From NCBI RefSeq assembly GCF_009184865.1, contig NZ_CP045096.1, positions 2,604,001-2,668,000 of the forward strand: DNA of 64,000 nucleotides. Reading direction: 5' to 3'. The translations under genes and the position numbers were made by a program. A model generated the notes under the pieces. The model worked only from the letters and a program-made list of their open reading frames with translations, was not told where the DNA came from and did not search any database. The DNA is from Streptomyces phaeolivaceus (GTDB taxonomy: Bacteria; Actinomycetota; Actinomycetes; Streptomycetales; Streptomycetaceae). Positions 46,714 through 54,735 of this stretch are shown here, piece by piece; positions within the stretch are counted from its first letter, which is position 1; every line of letters starts with the position of its first letter.

Positions 46714-46805
46714 GAGAGCCCGGTGCGTTGAGAGGCGCACGCCGGGTTCGGTGAGCGGCGCGGAGAGACGGGCCGGTGGCAACACCGGTACCGCGCTCCG
46801 CGCCG
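46714..46805 (+). ncRNA. Group II intron domains V and VI
   Basis: GAGAGCCCGGTGCGTTGAGA then GGCGCACGCCGGGTTCGGTG forms the domain V hairpin with the GAGA-type loop. The next hairpin (GAGCGGCGCGGAGAGACGGG, CCGGTGGCAACACCGG, CCGCGCTCCGCGCC) is domain VI with the branch-point adenosine region. The 3' end is near 46800. Gap between the RT stop and the GNAT gene is filled by these. Confidence 0.7.
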
Positions 46806-46954
46806 ACTCTACCTTCCAGAGTCCTCGGCCCAGGGCGCCTCGCCCCGTCGGGCCGTTTCGCACCGGGTTGCCCGAACCCGTTCGTTCAAACGGTGGGCGC
46901 GCGGGCGGAGACGGACATAAATCGTTTGCGGGCCACCCGCACCCGCTCCCGACA

Positions 46955-47476
46955 ATGACCGCCATGACGACTGTCTGGTCCGTGACCGCCGAGCCCCATG
47001 ACTCCCCCGTCGCCGCCGCGCTCTGGCGGGCGTACTACACGGAGGTCAGCGACCGCTGGTATCTGCTGCACGAGGGGCATGTCACGGAACCGGACGAGCT
47101 GGAGCGGGAGGTCACGGCGGACACCGGGGAGTATCTGGCGCCGCCCGGTGGGGTGTTGCTGGTGGCACGGTACGGGGGCGAGCCGCTCGGTACGGCGGGG
47201 GTGCGGCTGCTGGACGCCACGACGGCCGAGCTGAAGCGGGTGTTCCTGCTGAAGGAGGCCCGGGGCAGGGGCGGTGCCGCGCCGCTCGTGACGGCCGCCG
47301 AGGACACGGCCCGCGCGCTCGGCGCCGGGCGGATCGTCCTCGACACCCGGGACGATTTGGTCGAGGCCCGCGCGCTGTACGCCCGCCTCGGCTACGAGGA
47401 GACCGCCCCGCACAACGACGCCGCGTACGCGGACCACTGGTTCACGAAGAAGCTGGCGTGGACGTGGGAGCCGTAG
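46955..47476 (+). CDS. GNAT-family N-acetyltransferase
   Basis: 173 residues. The acetyl-CoA-binding motif is KRVFLLKEARGRGGAAPLVT (R-x-x-G-x-G/A type) followed by AEDTARALGAGRIVLDTRDD and ALYARLGYEETAPHN. It acetylates an unidentified amine. ATG at 46955 or 46964; the near-upstream GACAAT and TTGCGG suggest a promoter very close, hence perhaps a leaderless or short-leader message. Its 3' end overlaps the convergent MFS gene by 35 bases. Confidence 0.85.
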   Translation: MTAMTTVWSVTAEPHDSPVAAALWRAYYTEVSDRWYLLHEGHVTEPDELEREVTADTGEYLAPPGGVLLVARYGGEPLGTAGVRLLDATTAELKRVFLLKEARGRGGAAPLVTAAEDTARALGAGRIVLDTRDDLVEARALYARLGYEETAPHNDAAYADHWFTKKLAWTWEP

Positions 47477-49667
47477 GAGGTGCGGGCGGCGGGTCGGACG
47501 GCGGCGGGGTCATCGGCCGTCGGGTGATCGCGCCCTCGGCGTGCGGGCGTTCCGCGTCCGAGCCGCACAGCTCGGCGTTGAGTTCACCGACGAGCCGGAC
47601 GAGATCGGTGGGGCGGTCGGGGCCCCACCAGTCGCCGAGGAGTTCGGCGAGGGAGTCCTCGCGGGCCTGGGCGAGCCGGTCGGCGGCCCGGTGGCCGGCC
47701 TCGGTGAGGACGAGGTCGATGCCGTCGCGGCGGGCGAGGCCGCGCTCCTCGACCTGCCGGGTCGCCGCCATGACGATGTCGAGCGGGACGGTACTGCGCT
47801 CGGCCAGCACGGCGGGTTCGGCCCAGCCGTACCGCCGGATCCGCAGCAGCAGCCAGCTCGCGGCGGGCAGCAGGTCGTAGCCGGCCCGCGCGGTGATCTT
47901 CCGGTAGATCTCGCGGCGCCCCTCCCGGGACCCGAGCACCGACAGCGCCCGGCACACCTCGTCGTACGACGACCGCTCGACGGGGTTGCTGGCGAGCGTC
48001 TCGGTGGCGTCGGGTGCCGTGACGGAGGCCCGCAGCCGGTCCTCGCGCAGGAACCAGGCGAGGACGAAGCCGAGGAGGGCGACCGGGGCGGCGTAGAGGA
48101 AGACGTCGGTGATGGAGGAGGCGTACGCGTCGAGGACGGACGGGCGCAGCGTGGCGGGGAGTTCGGCGATCTCGCGCGGGTCGGACTTCAGCCCGTCCAC
48201 GCTGACGCCGGCCGGGAGCCGGGCCCCGTCGAGGGCGTCGCCGAGCTTGTCGCCGAGGTGCCCGGCGAAGACCGTGCCGAAGACGGCGACGCCGAACGAG
48301 GCGCCGATGGACCGGAAGAAGGTCGCGCCGGAGGTGGCGACGCCGAGGTCCTCGTAGGAGACGGCGTTCTGCACGACGAGGACGAGGACCTGCATGACGA
48401 GCCCTAGCCCGAGTCCGAAGACGAAGAGGTACGCGCTCATCTCACCGGTGGAGCTGTCCGCGTCGAGCTGGTGCAGAAGCAGCAGGCCCAGCGTGGTGAC
48501 GCCCGTGCCCGCGACGGGGAACACCTTCCAGCGGCCGGTACGGCTGACGAGCTGGCCGGAGACCGTCGAGGCCAGCAGCAGCCCGAACACCATCGGCAGC
48601 ATGTGCACACCGGACATGGTCGGCGAGACCCCGTGCACGACCTGGAGGAACGTCGGCAGATACGTCATCGCGCCGAACATCGCGAAGCCGACGACGAAGC
48701 TGATCACGGCGGAGAGGGTGAAGGTGCGGACCCGGAACAGCTTGAGCGGCAGGACGGGTTCGGCGGCCCGCCGCTCGACGGCCACGAAGACGGCGACGAG
48801 CAGCACGGCCAGTACGGAGAGGCCGATGATCTGCGGTGAGTTCCACTCCCAGGTGGTGCCGCCGAGGGAGGCGACCAGGACCAGACAGGTGGCCACGGAG
48901 GCGATGAGGAAGGTGCCGAGGTAGTCGATGACATGCCGCTCGGCCTTGCGCGGGATGCGCAGCACGGCGGCGATGACGAGCAACGCGACCGCGCCGACGG
49001 GCAGGTTGACGTAGAACACCCAACGCCAGCTCAGATGCTCGGTGAACAGTCCGCCGAGCAGCGGCCCGAGCACGCTCGTCGCACCGAAGACGGCGCCGAA
49101 CAGCCCTTGGTAGCGTCCGCGTTCGCGCGGCGGCACGAGATCGCCGACGATCGCCATCGACAGCACCATCAACCCGCCGCCGCCGAGGCCCTGAAGCGCC
49201 CGAAAGCCGATCAACTGGGGCATGTTCTGCGCCGCTCCGCACAACGCCGACCCGATGAGAAAAATCACGATCGCCGTCTGGAACAGCTTCTTGCGGCCGA
49301 ACTGGTCGCCGAGTTTGCCCCACAGCGGGGTCGCCGCCGTCGCGGCCAGCATGTACGCCGTGACCACCCACGACAGATGCTCCAGCCCACCGAGGTCGCT
49401 GACGATCGTCGGCAGCGCCGTCGACACGATCGTCTGGTCGAGCGCCGCCAGCAGCATCCCCAGCAGCAGGGCCCCGATGGAGACCATCACCCCGCCGGGC
49501 ACCCCCTCCGGGGTCGGAACGCCGTGGCCACGGGGTCCGGGCGGGGGCGTACGCCCGGCGGGCGCGTCGGTGTCGTCCGCGCCCTGGTCGGCACCGTCGG
49601 TGCCGTGGCCGCCGTCGTCGATGCCGTGGCCGGTGCGGTCGGTGTCGCGGCCGTTGTCGTCGGTCAT
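47442..49667 (-). CDS. MFS exporter (DHA2 family, 14 helices) with C-terminal winged-helix-like domain
   Basis: 741 residues. Residues about 1-60 are Asp/Gly-rich; then a 14-helix DHA2 transporter: LAALDQTIVSTALPTIVSDL (motif D1), GKLGDQFGRKKLFQ (motif A), GLFGAVFGATSVLGPLLGGL (motif C). After the last helix (about residue 560) a further 150 residues hold ASWLLLRIRRYGWAEPAVLA, VPLDIVMAATRQVEERGLAR and LVLTEAGHRAADRLAQ, a MarR-like winged helix pattern. The start is ATG after GGGAGG, preferred to an upstream in-frame start. Exporter fused to a DNA-binding-like tail is unusual; it may sense the export substrate. Confidence 0.88.
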   Translation of the reverse strand: MTDDNGRDTDRTGHGIDDGGHGTDGADQGADDTDAPAGRTPPPGPRGHGVPTPEGVPGGVMVSIGALLLGMLLAALDQTIVSTALPTIVSDLGGLEHLSWVVTAYMLAATAATPLWGKLGDQFGRKKLFQTAIVIFLIGSALCGAAQNMPQLIGFRALQGLGGGGLMVLSMAIVGDLVPPRERGRYQGLFGAVFGATSVLGPLLGGLFTEHLSWRWVFYVNLPVGAVALLVIAAVLRIPRKAERHVIDYLGTFLIASVATCLVLVASLGGTTWEWNSPQIIGLSVLAVLLVAVFVAVERRAAEPVLPLKLFRVRTFTLSAVISFVVGFAMFGAMTYLPTFLQVVHGVSPTMSGVHMLPMVFGLLLASTVSGQLVSRTGRWKVFPVAGTGVTTLGLLLLHQLDADSSTGEMSAYLFVFGLGLGLVMQVLVLVVQNAVSYEDLGVATSGATFFRSIGASFGVAVFGTVFAGHLGDKLGDALDGARLPAGVSVDGLKSDPREIAELPATLRPSVLDAYASSITDVFLYAAPVALLGFVLAWFLREDRLRASVTAPDATETLASNPVERSSYDEVCRALSVLGSREGRREIYRKITARAGYDLLPAASWLLLRIRRYGWAEPAVLAERSTVPLDIVMAATRQVEERGLARRDGIDLVLTEAGHRAADRLAQAREDSLAELLGDWWGPDRPTDLVRLVGELNAELCGSDAERPHAEGAITRRPMTPPPSDPPPAPPTAPTSTPASS

Positions 49668-49887
49668 GCAGACCTCCCGAGGACCCGAGGGCCTCATGGC
49701 AGCGCCCTCAGTCTCCTCTCCTTCGCCCTGTTCTTCGTCCTCTTCCTCCATGTCCGTTCCATCGTGGTCGGTGTGACCGGTTATGGCCTGTCGAGCCGTT
49801 CCGGAACCCCTGATTCCCGGGGCGCCTGGGAGATTCTGTGGCGACCGTTTGCTTAAACTCTGGAGTCTTCGCGGGGAGGAACGACAC

Positions 49888-51036
49888 GTGAGTGAACCGA
49901 CCAGTCACATATGCCCGGAATGCTCCACACCCAGGGCCTCGGACGGCACGCCGTCCTGCGCGTGCGGCCGCCGCGCGTCCGAGGCCCTACTCGAAGCGCG
50001 TACGGCCGAGGCGGCGGCAGCGGAGGACTTCGACCCCCTCCGGATACGCCCCTACGTGGAGCTGGGCCACGAGAACCAGGCACACCCCGGCGGCCCATGG
50101 CACCCCACGGCCCCCGACGGCGACACCCCGGGCCCCGACCAGGCCCCGACGGTCGCCCTGCCGATGACCACGGCGGCGCCCGCGACGACGACACCCTCCA
50201 CAACGGTGACGCCCTCGACCACGGAGACACCCACGGCGGCGATGCCCACGACCGGGCAGAGCACGACTAACGAACGAATGTTCGACCGGCGGGGTGGGAG
50301 GCCCGGCTGGGCCAGGGAGCCCGGCGCCGGCGGGTCACGGTCGGCGGCGCGGGCCGCCTCGACGACTCCCGCCCGCCGACGCCGCCGACGCGCCACGCTC
50401 GTCGTCGCCCTCGCCGGAACCGCCGTCGCCGGGGTGATGGCCGCCGCCGGATTCGCGAGCGGGCTGTTCGCGTACGACGCCCCGGAGCGCGACCGCGCAC
50501 TGCCGGACGATCTGCGGGCGAGCGTGCCGGACACCACGCCCGACGGGGATTCCTCGCCGGTGCGGCCGTCCGCGAAGGGCGGGGGCGCGGCTCCCGCGCC
50601 GGCGCCACCGGCCGGCGGTGCCGCGTCGCCGAGCCCCTCGAAGAGCGCGTCCCCCTCTCCGTCGCCCTCGGAGCCGTCCGGTTCGCCGTCGGCGTCCGCC
50701 TCGCCGAGCCCCTCACCGAGCGCGCCCGGCGCGGGCGCCTCCACCGGCTCGTCGGCCGCCGGCGCGGACGACTCGGACGGCTCGGACGACAGCCGGCTCG
50801 TGATGCCCAAGACGCTCCGCCTCGGCGACGACGACCCCGAGGTCACCGAACTCCAGCTCCGGCTGCGCCAGCTGGGCTACTACGAGGGCGACATCGACGA
50901 GAACTACGACACCCAGGTCGAACAGGCCGTCCTCGACTACCAGGACGACCGGGGCATCACCGAGGCCAAGGAGAAGCCGGGCGTCTACGGCCAGGTCACC
51001 CGGGCCCGACTGGAGTCCGAGACGAAGGAACCGTGA
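49888..51036 (+). CDS. Membrane-anchored peptidoglycan-binding protein
   Basis: 382 residues. The head has a small zinc-ribbon-like sequence (CPECSTPRASDGTPSCACG), a disordered Thr-rich stretch, one membrane helix (ATLVVALAGTAVAGVMAAAG), a Ser/Pro-rich wall-spanning stalk and a C-terminal PG_binding_1 domain (LRLGDDDPEVTELQLRLRQL, GYYEGDIDENYDTQVEQAVL, DYQDDRGI). It likely tethers membrane and cell wall, with a cytoplasmic zinc ribbon. GTG start with GGGGAGGA eight bases upstream. The 220-base divergent region 49668-49887 before it holds the MFS and this gene's promoters. Confidence 0.85.
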   Translation: MSEPTSHICPECSTPRASDGTPSCACGRRASEALLEARTAEAAAAEDFDPLRIRPYVELGHENQAHPGGPWHPTAPDGDTPGPDQAPTVALPMTTAAPATTTPSTTVTPSTTETPTAAMPTTGQSTTNERMFDRRGGRPGWAREPGAGGSRSAARAASTTPARRRRRRATLVVALAGTAVAGVMAAAGFASGLFAYDAPERDRALPDDLRASVPDTTPDGDSSPVRPSAKGGGAAPAPAPPAGGAASPSPSKSASPSPSPSEPSGSPSASASPSPSPSAPGAGASTGSSAAGADDSDGSDDSRLVMPKTLRLGDDDPEVTELQLRLRQLGYYEGDIDENYDTQVEQAVLDYQDDRGITEAKEKPGVYGQVTRARLESETKEP

Positions 51037-51247
51037 ACGGCGGCGGGGTCGGTCGGCGTCCCCCGCCGACCCGTGATGCCGTCCCACTCGCCTACGGGGG
51101 GAGAGCAAATGAGACGGGGCAGTCTTCAGAGGGTCACCATGAGGGCCATGTGGTCGACCCGCAGGCGCACACCATCACGTCGCCTTGGCGTTGGGGTCGG
51201 TGCTGGCCGTCTTCGTACGCGGGACACATTCGAGTCGGATCCTGTCT
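51037..51247. other. Intergenic gap with a terminator-like hairpin
   Basis: GGGTCGGTCGGCG and CGCCGACCC (about 51047-51071) could form a hairpin after the peptidoglycan-binding gene. The remaining sequence shows no protein of family type on either strand. It separates the gene from the convergent small cysteine-rich gene. Confidence 0.4.
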
Positions 51248-51478
51248 TCACCACTGAAATGGTTCAAGGTCACCCCCAGCGCACGAAGGGCAGGCGACCT
51301 GACCGGTCTGCGCACACGTGGAACATCCGCCGAAGCCATAGCAGTATGGACAGAACATCAGGCGCGCGCCGATGCACACACCGCAGTGCGAAGGCAGCGC
51401 CGCCATGAGATCGAGAACCGTTGCCGGTGGCGCTGGGTCGGATGGGCGTCGGCCGGCTCGCGGCTTTGGGGCGGGCAT
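51248..51478 (-). CDS. Small Cys-rich zinc-finger-like protein, 76 aa
   Basis: 76 residues. CGVCIGARLMFCPYCYGF, GGCSTCAQTG and VACPSCAGG give four CxxC knuckles, a DnaJ-type zinc finger pattern. N-terminus is short and basic. The ATG overlaps the stop of the preceding small gene (ATGA). Likely a regulatory zinc-binding protein; function unknown. Similar pairs occur in actinomycete plasmid-like regions, from memory and not certain. Confidence 0.72.
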   Translation of the reverse strand: MPAPKPRAGRRPSDPAPPATVLDLMAALPSHCGVCIGARLMFCPYCYGFGGCSTCAQTGQVACPSCAGGDLEPFQW

Positions 51479-51669
51479 CAGTCGCTCTTGTGCGGGTGAG
51501 CCCTGATCGTGCGCGCAGCCTCGAACCTGACTCTGGCGTCGCCACGTTGTTTCGCGCTGAGCATTTCTCCGGCGGCACTCTGACATGTCTCGCAGTCGGC
51601 CTTCGGCTTCGCCTCGTACAGCCAGTCATCGAGCGGCAGGTCAATCGGCGGCTCGGGGTACCGGTTCAC
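51478..51669 (-). CDS. Small soluble protein, 63 aa
   Basis: 63 residues from GTG: NRYPEPPIDLPLDDWLYEAK, then DCETCQSAAGEMLSAKQRGD (one CxxC) and ARVRFEAARTIRAHPHKSD, a helical pair. It is coupled by ATGA to the zinc-finger protein gene after it and overlaps the stop of a broken ORF before it by four bases. Not recognised. Confidence 0.65.
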   Translation of the reverse strand: MNRYPEPPIDLPLDDWLYEAKPKADCETCQSAAGEMLSAKQRGDARVRFEAARTIRAHPHKSD

Positions 51670-51806
51670 AGCACACCCCAGACACGCGGGCGCCGGGCGT
51701 CCACAGCGGAATGCGGATGCTTCGCGATTTCCTCGCTGGTGCCCTGTACTGCGGCAAGGTCACGGACTTCGCGGGCAATCTCGCGGGACTCAGCCAGCGC
51801 ACCGCA
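51666..51806 (-). pseudogene. Broken small ORF upstream of the cysteine-rich pair
   Basis: 46 codons ending TGA over the next gene's GTG read LAESREIAREVRDLAAVQGT, then SEEIAKHPHSAVDARRPRVW. No start fits in this frame, and a plausible beginning, YPKTRTDAVRWL, lies in another frame just upstream (about 51807-51840). A one-base change near 51795-51806 would join the two. So a three-gene unit, the first member damaged. Confidence 0.5.
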
Positions 51807-51938
51807 TCACGTTCGGGTCTTGGGGTACGCCTGCGTCACATCCCGCTCCCCCTTCACACCAGCACCGACGGTCGACCGCCGGCCTCAGTGTCCGCCGCCA
51901 CCCCGTCGGCCACGGCCTCCACCGACCCCGCCTTCCGA

Positions 51939-52625
51939 TCAACCCCCAGCCTCCCCGTCACCCCCGGCGTGCAGCCGCACAACCCCACCCTCGCCCACCT
52001 CGACCCGTACCGACGTCAGGTCGGGCACCACCACGTCGGGGCCGTGCGCTCCCGCCCGCTCTCCGATCCCCACGACCCGCATCCCCGCCGCGCGCCCGGC
52101 CGCGATGCCCGCCTCGGAGTCCTCGAAGACGACGCAGTCCCCGGGTGCCACGCCCAGCTCGGCGGCGCCCTTCAGGAAGCCCTCGGGGTCCGGCTTGCTC
52201 GCGCCGACGGACTCGGCGGTGACGCGCAGCTCGGGCAGGGGCAGCCCGGCGGCGGCCATCCGTGCCGTGGACAGGGCGACGTCCGCCGAGGTCACGAGGG
52301 CGTGCGGGACACCGCCGGAGACGAGGGACGCGAGGAACTCGGGCGCGCCCGGTATCGGGACGACGCCGTCCACGTCGGCGGTCTCCTCGGCCAGCATCCG
52401 TGTGTTGTCCGCGAGGTTCTCCGCCATGGGCCGCTCGGGCAGCAGGACGGCCATCGTGGCGTAGCCCTGGCGGCCGTGCACCACCTTCATGATCTCCGCG
52501 CCGTCCAGCCCGTGCCGCTCGGCCCAGCGCCGCCAGACACGTTCCACGGCGGCGTCCGAGTTGACGAGGGTGCCGTCCATGTCCAGCAGGAGGGCGCGGG
52601 CGGTCAGAACGGTGGTGGCCGTCAT
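51939..52625 (-). CDS. HAD-superfamily phosphatase, beta-phosphoglucomutase/PGMB-like
   Basis: 228 residues. HAD motif I LLLDMDGTLVNSDAAV (nucleophile and acid Asp), motif II ALVTSADVALS, motif III Lys in VGASKPDPEGFLKG, motif IV CVVFEDSEAGIAAG. A helical cap (between motifs I and II) gives type C1. It removes phosphate from a sugar phosphate or similar. ATG 52625 with GGAG at seven bases; upstream sequence lacks a better start. Confidence 0.9.
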   Translation of the reverse strand: MTATTVLTARALLLDMDGTLVNSDAAVERVWRRWAERHGLDGAEIMKVVHGRQGYATMAVLLPERPMAENLADNTRMLAEETADVDGVVPIPGAPEFLASLVSGGVPHALVTSADVALSTARMAAAGLPLPELRVTAESVGASKPDPEGFLKGAAELGVAPGDCVVFEDSEAGIAAGRAAGMRVVGIGERAGAHGPDVVVPDLTSVRVEVGEGGVVRLHAGGDGEAGG

Positions 52626-52838
52626 CAGCAGCTCCAAGACGCGAAACGAACGCGGGAGAACGGAGGGGAGGAATGAATGGTGGAAGGAGAGGAAGGAAGG
52701 GGCCGCGGACCGCCGGTCGGACCCGGCGAGGCGGCCCGGAGGGACAAGGCGGCCCCGCCCGCCGGTCAGGGAGTGCGGGCGGGAGCCACTTTGTTTCTAT
52801 ACGGTACAAAACATTCCGCGGCCCCGCCACCCCCTCAC

Positions 52839-53420
52839 TCATCCCGCCACGGCCTCCCACAGACTCCACACACCGAGCCCCACCATCAGCACGGCGGCGA
52901 TCCGGGTGATCAGCCCCAGCGGCACCCGCTTCATCAGCGCCTTGCCGCCGACGATGCCGAGCCCCGCCACGGCCCACAGCGCGAGCACCGCGCCGAGCCC
53001 GACGGAGAGCGGATCGTCGTAGCGGGCCGCGAGGTTGGCGGTCATGATCTGCGTCAGATCTCCGAACTCGGCGACCAGGATGAGCATGAACCCCGCCCCC
53101 GAGACCTTCCAGAAGCTCTGGTTCTCGGGCCGCCGGACCTCTTCCTCACCCTCGTCCTTCTTCATGAGCAGCACCGCCGCGCCGCCCAGGAACAGCACGC
53201 CGGTCAGCGCGTGCACGATCTGCTGCGGCAGGAGGGTGAGGACGCTGCCCGCGGCCACGGCGAGCGCGACATGCACGGCGAAGGCGGCGGCGACACCGGC
53301 GAAGACGTACGAGGCGCGGTAGCGGGTGCCGAGGACGAGGCCGGCGAGCGCGGTCTTGTCGGGGAGTTCGGCGAGAAAGACGACGCCGAAGACGAGCGCC
53401 GTGACACTGAAGCTGATCAA
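52839..53420 (-). CDS. TMEM165/GDT1-type manganese exporter
   Basis: 193 residues with six helices in two repeats. The two metal motifs are FLAELPDKTALAG and VAEFGDLTQIMTAN (E-x-G/P-D-K/R-T/S-like). Members of UPF0016 export Mn (or Ca). The first codon is TTG with GAGGAA a few bases before and no in-frame ATG/GTG alternative, so a TTG start is called. No yybP-ykoY Mn riboswitch was recognised in the upstream 100 bases. Confidence 0.88.
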   Translation of the reverse strand: MISFSVTALVFGVVFLAELPDKTALAGLVLGTRYRASYVFAGVAAAFAVHVALAVAAGSVLTLLPQQIVHALTGVLFLGGAAVLLMKKDEGEEEVRRPENQSFWKVSGAGFMLILVAEFGDLTQIMTANLAARYDDPLSVGLGAVLALWAVAGLGIVGGKALMKRVPLGLITRIAAVLMVGLGVWSLWEAVAG

Positions 53421-53667
53421 GGTTCCTCAATCGGTCGGGCCACCCCACCGAGAGAAATCATCCGCTGACGCGACACCTCGGCACGGCAGCACACGGTTCG
53501 ACCGCGCCGGACGGCACGGATGCGCACTGCTTGCCGAAGGTCTCGCTGGCGCGGTCCCGATCCACGGGACCCGCCTCCGGGCGCCGGCTCAGACGAGCTG
53601 AGCAGTATGTCGACGGTCCCGGCGAAGAGCTACTCCCCTTCTGCGACGTCAATGGTACGCCGACGCC

Positions 53668-53755
53668 GAAAAGCCCGGGGCGCAGCCCCTGCTTTTCAGG
53701 GGCGCGGGGAACCGCGCGAGAAGCCCCACGCACCCGCAGCCGACAACGCACCCCC
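53668..53755. repeat. Dispersed palindromic repeat, copy in gap 53421-53965
   Basis: AAAAGCCCGGGGCGCAGCCC, then CTGCTTTTCAGGGGCGCGGG and GAACCGCGCGAGAAGCCCCA. Left of it, 53421-53667 contains the divergent Mn-exporter promoter region and no gene that I recognise; right of it, up to 53965, a CACCCCAGGACGCCCC-type tandem stretch (53770-53815) and the ribosome site AAGGAG. Confidence 0.75.
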
Positions 53756-53965
53756 CGGCACCCGCTCACCAGGGCGCCCCAAGGCACCCCAGGACGCCCC
53801 AGGACGCCCCACCCCCAGGCTCCCCCGGCCACAATCACGACCGAACCCCTTGTCGTGTCATGCACACGTCACTAGCTTCTCACCAGACGCACATCCGCCG
53901 GTAACACGACGACGCGACCCTTCAATCGCTCGCGCCCCAACACCCCGGCCCCACAAGGAGTTCCC

Positions 53966-54610
53966 ATGCGCAGGTTCTACGCGCGTCGACGGTTCAGCAT
54001 ACTCACCGCGCTCAGCGGATTGATAGCCTCCGTCGCGCTCTTCAACGCTCCGACCGCCTCCGCCGCGCTGCCGACCCCCATCAGCGCGTCCACCGCCCGC
54101 TCCTACCTCGCCACCCTCACCGTCGCGACCGAGGACCGCACCGGGTACGACCGGGACCTGTTCAACCACTGGATCACCATCAGCGGCACCTGCAACACCC
54201 GCGAGACGGTCCTCAAGCGCGACGGTACGAACGTCGTCACCAGCTCCGCCTGCGCCGCCACCAGCGGCACCTGGTACTCCCCGTACGACGGCGCCACCTG
54301 GACCGCCGCCTCCGACCTGGACATCGACCACCTGGTGCCGCTGGCCGAGGCCTGGGACTCCGGCGCCGACAGCTGGAGCAGCGCCACCCGCCAGGCGTTC
54401 GCCAACGACCTCACCCGCCCGCAGCTCATCGCCGTCACGGACAACGTGAACCAGTCGAAGAGCGACCAGGACCCCGCCGAGTGGATGCCCTCGGTCTCGT
54501 CCTACCGCTGCACGTACGTCCGCGCCTGGGTCCAGGTGAAGTACTACTACGACCTCTCCGTCGACTCCGCCGAGAAGAGCGCCCTCACCAGCTACCTCGC
54601 GAACTGCTGA
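53966..54610 (+). CDS. Secreted HNH-family nuclease
   Basis: 214 residues with a signal peptide (RRFSILTALSGLIASVALFN then APTASA|ALP). The catalytic HNH core is DLDIDHLVPLAEAWDSG (DH as in the DUF1524/GmrSD_C-like HNH), with NDLTRPQLIAVTDNVNQSKS and DQDPAEWMPSVSSYRCTYVR: the usual N...K and two Cys. It should degrade extracellular DNA. ATG with AAGGAG seven bases before. The promoter lies right of a dispersed repeat. Confidence 0.92.
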   Translation: MRRFYARRRFSILTALSGLIASVALFNAPTASAALPTPISASTARSYLATLTVATEDRTGYDRDLFNHWITISGTCNTRETVLKRDGTNVVTSSACAATSGTWYSPYDGATWTAASDLDIDHLVPLAEAWDSGADSWSSATRQAFANDLTRPQLIAVTDNVNQSKSDQDPAEWMPSVSSYRCTYVRAWVQVKYYYDLSVDSAEKSALTSYLANC

Positions 54611-54735
54611 CACCCCCACCGGAAACCGGCCCGGAAACCGGCCGGCCCGGAAAGTGGCCCGGAAAGTGCTCCGGAACCTCCCCGTTCTCCTCCGTCGTTC
54701 CGTACCGTACGGGGCGACGGAGGAGAGTGATCGCT

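Larger units (their letters stand above)
45331..46805 (+). mobile_element. Group II intron, 5'-truncated
   Basis: From about 45331 the DNA codes the N-terminal region of an intron reverse transcriptase (ADPGRRFDDLFNLVHDP). The RT body is intact, and domains V and VI follow to about 46805. The 5' half (domains I-III) and the first residues of the RT are missing, replaced by the Hsp70 C-terminal fragment on the other strand. It cannot splice. One deletion spanning the Hsp70 5' half and the intron 5' half would explain both truncations. Confidence 0.85.

Noticed and set aside
53421..53520. yybP-ykoY manganese riboswitch before the TMEM165-type exporter
   Set aside because: Would fit the gene, but the conserved GGGGAGUA loop-type motifs are not seen.
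53421..53667. Remnant gene (plus strand, QYVDGPGEELLPFC)
   Set aside because: The short stretch looks protein-like but no family or start is recognised and it runs into a repeat.
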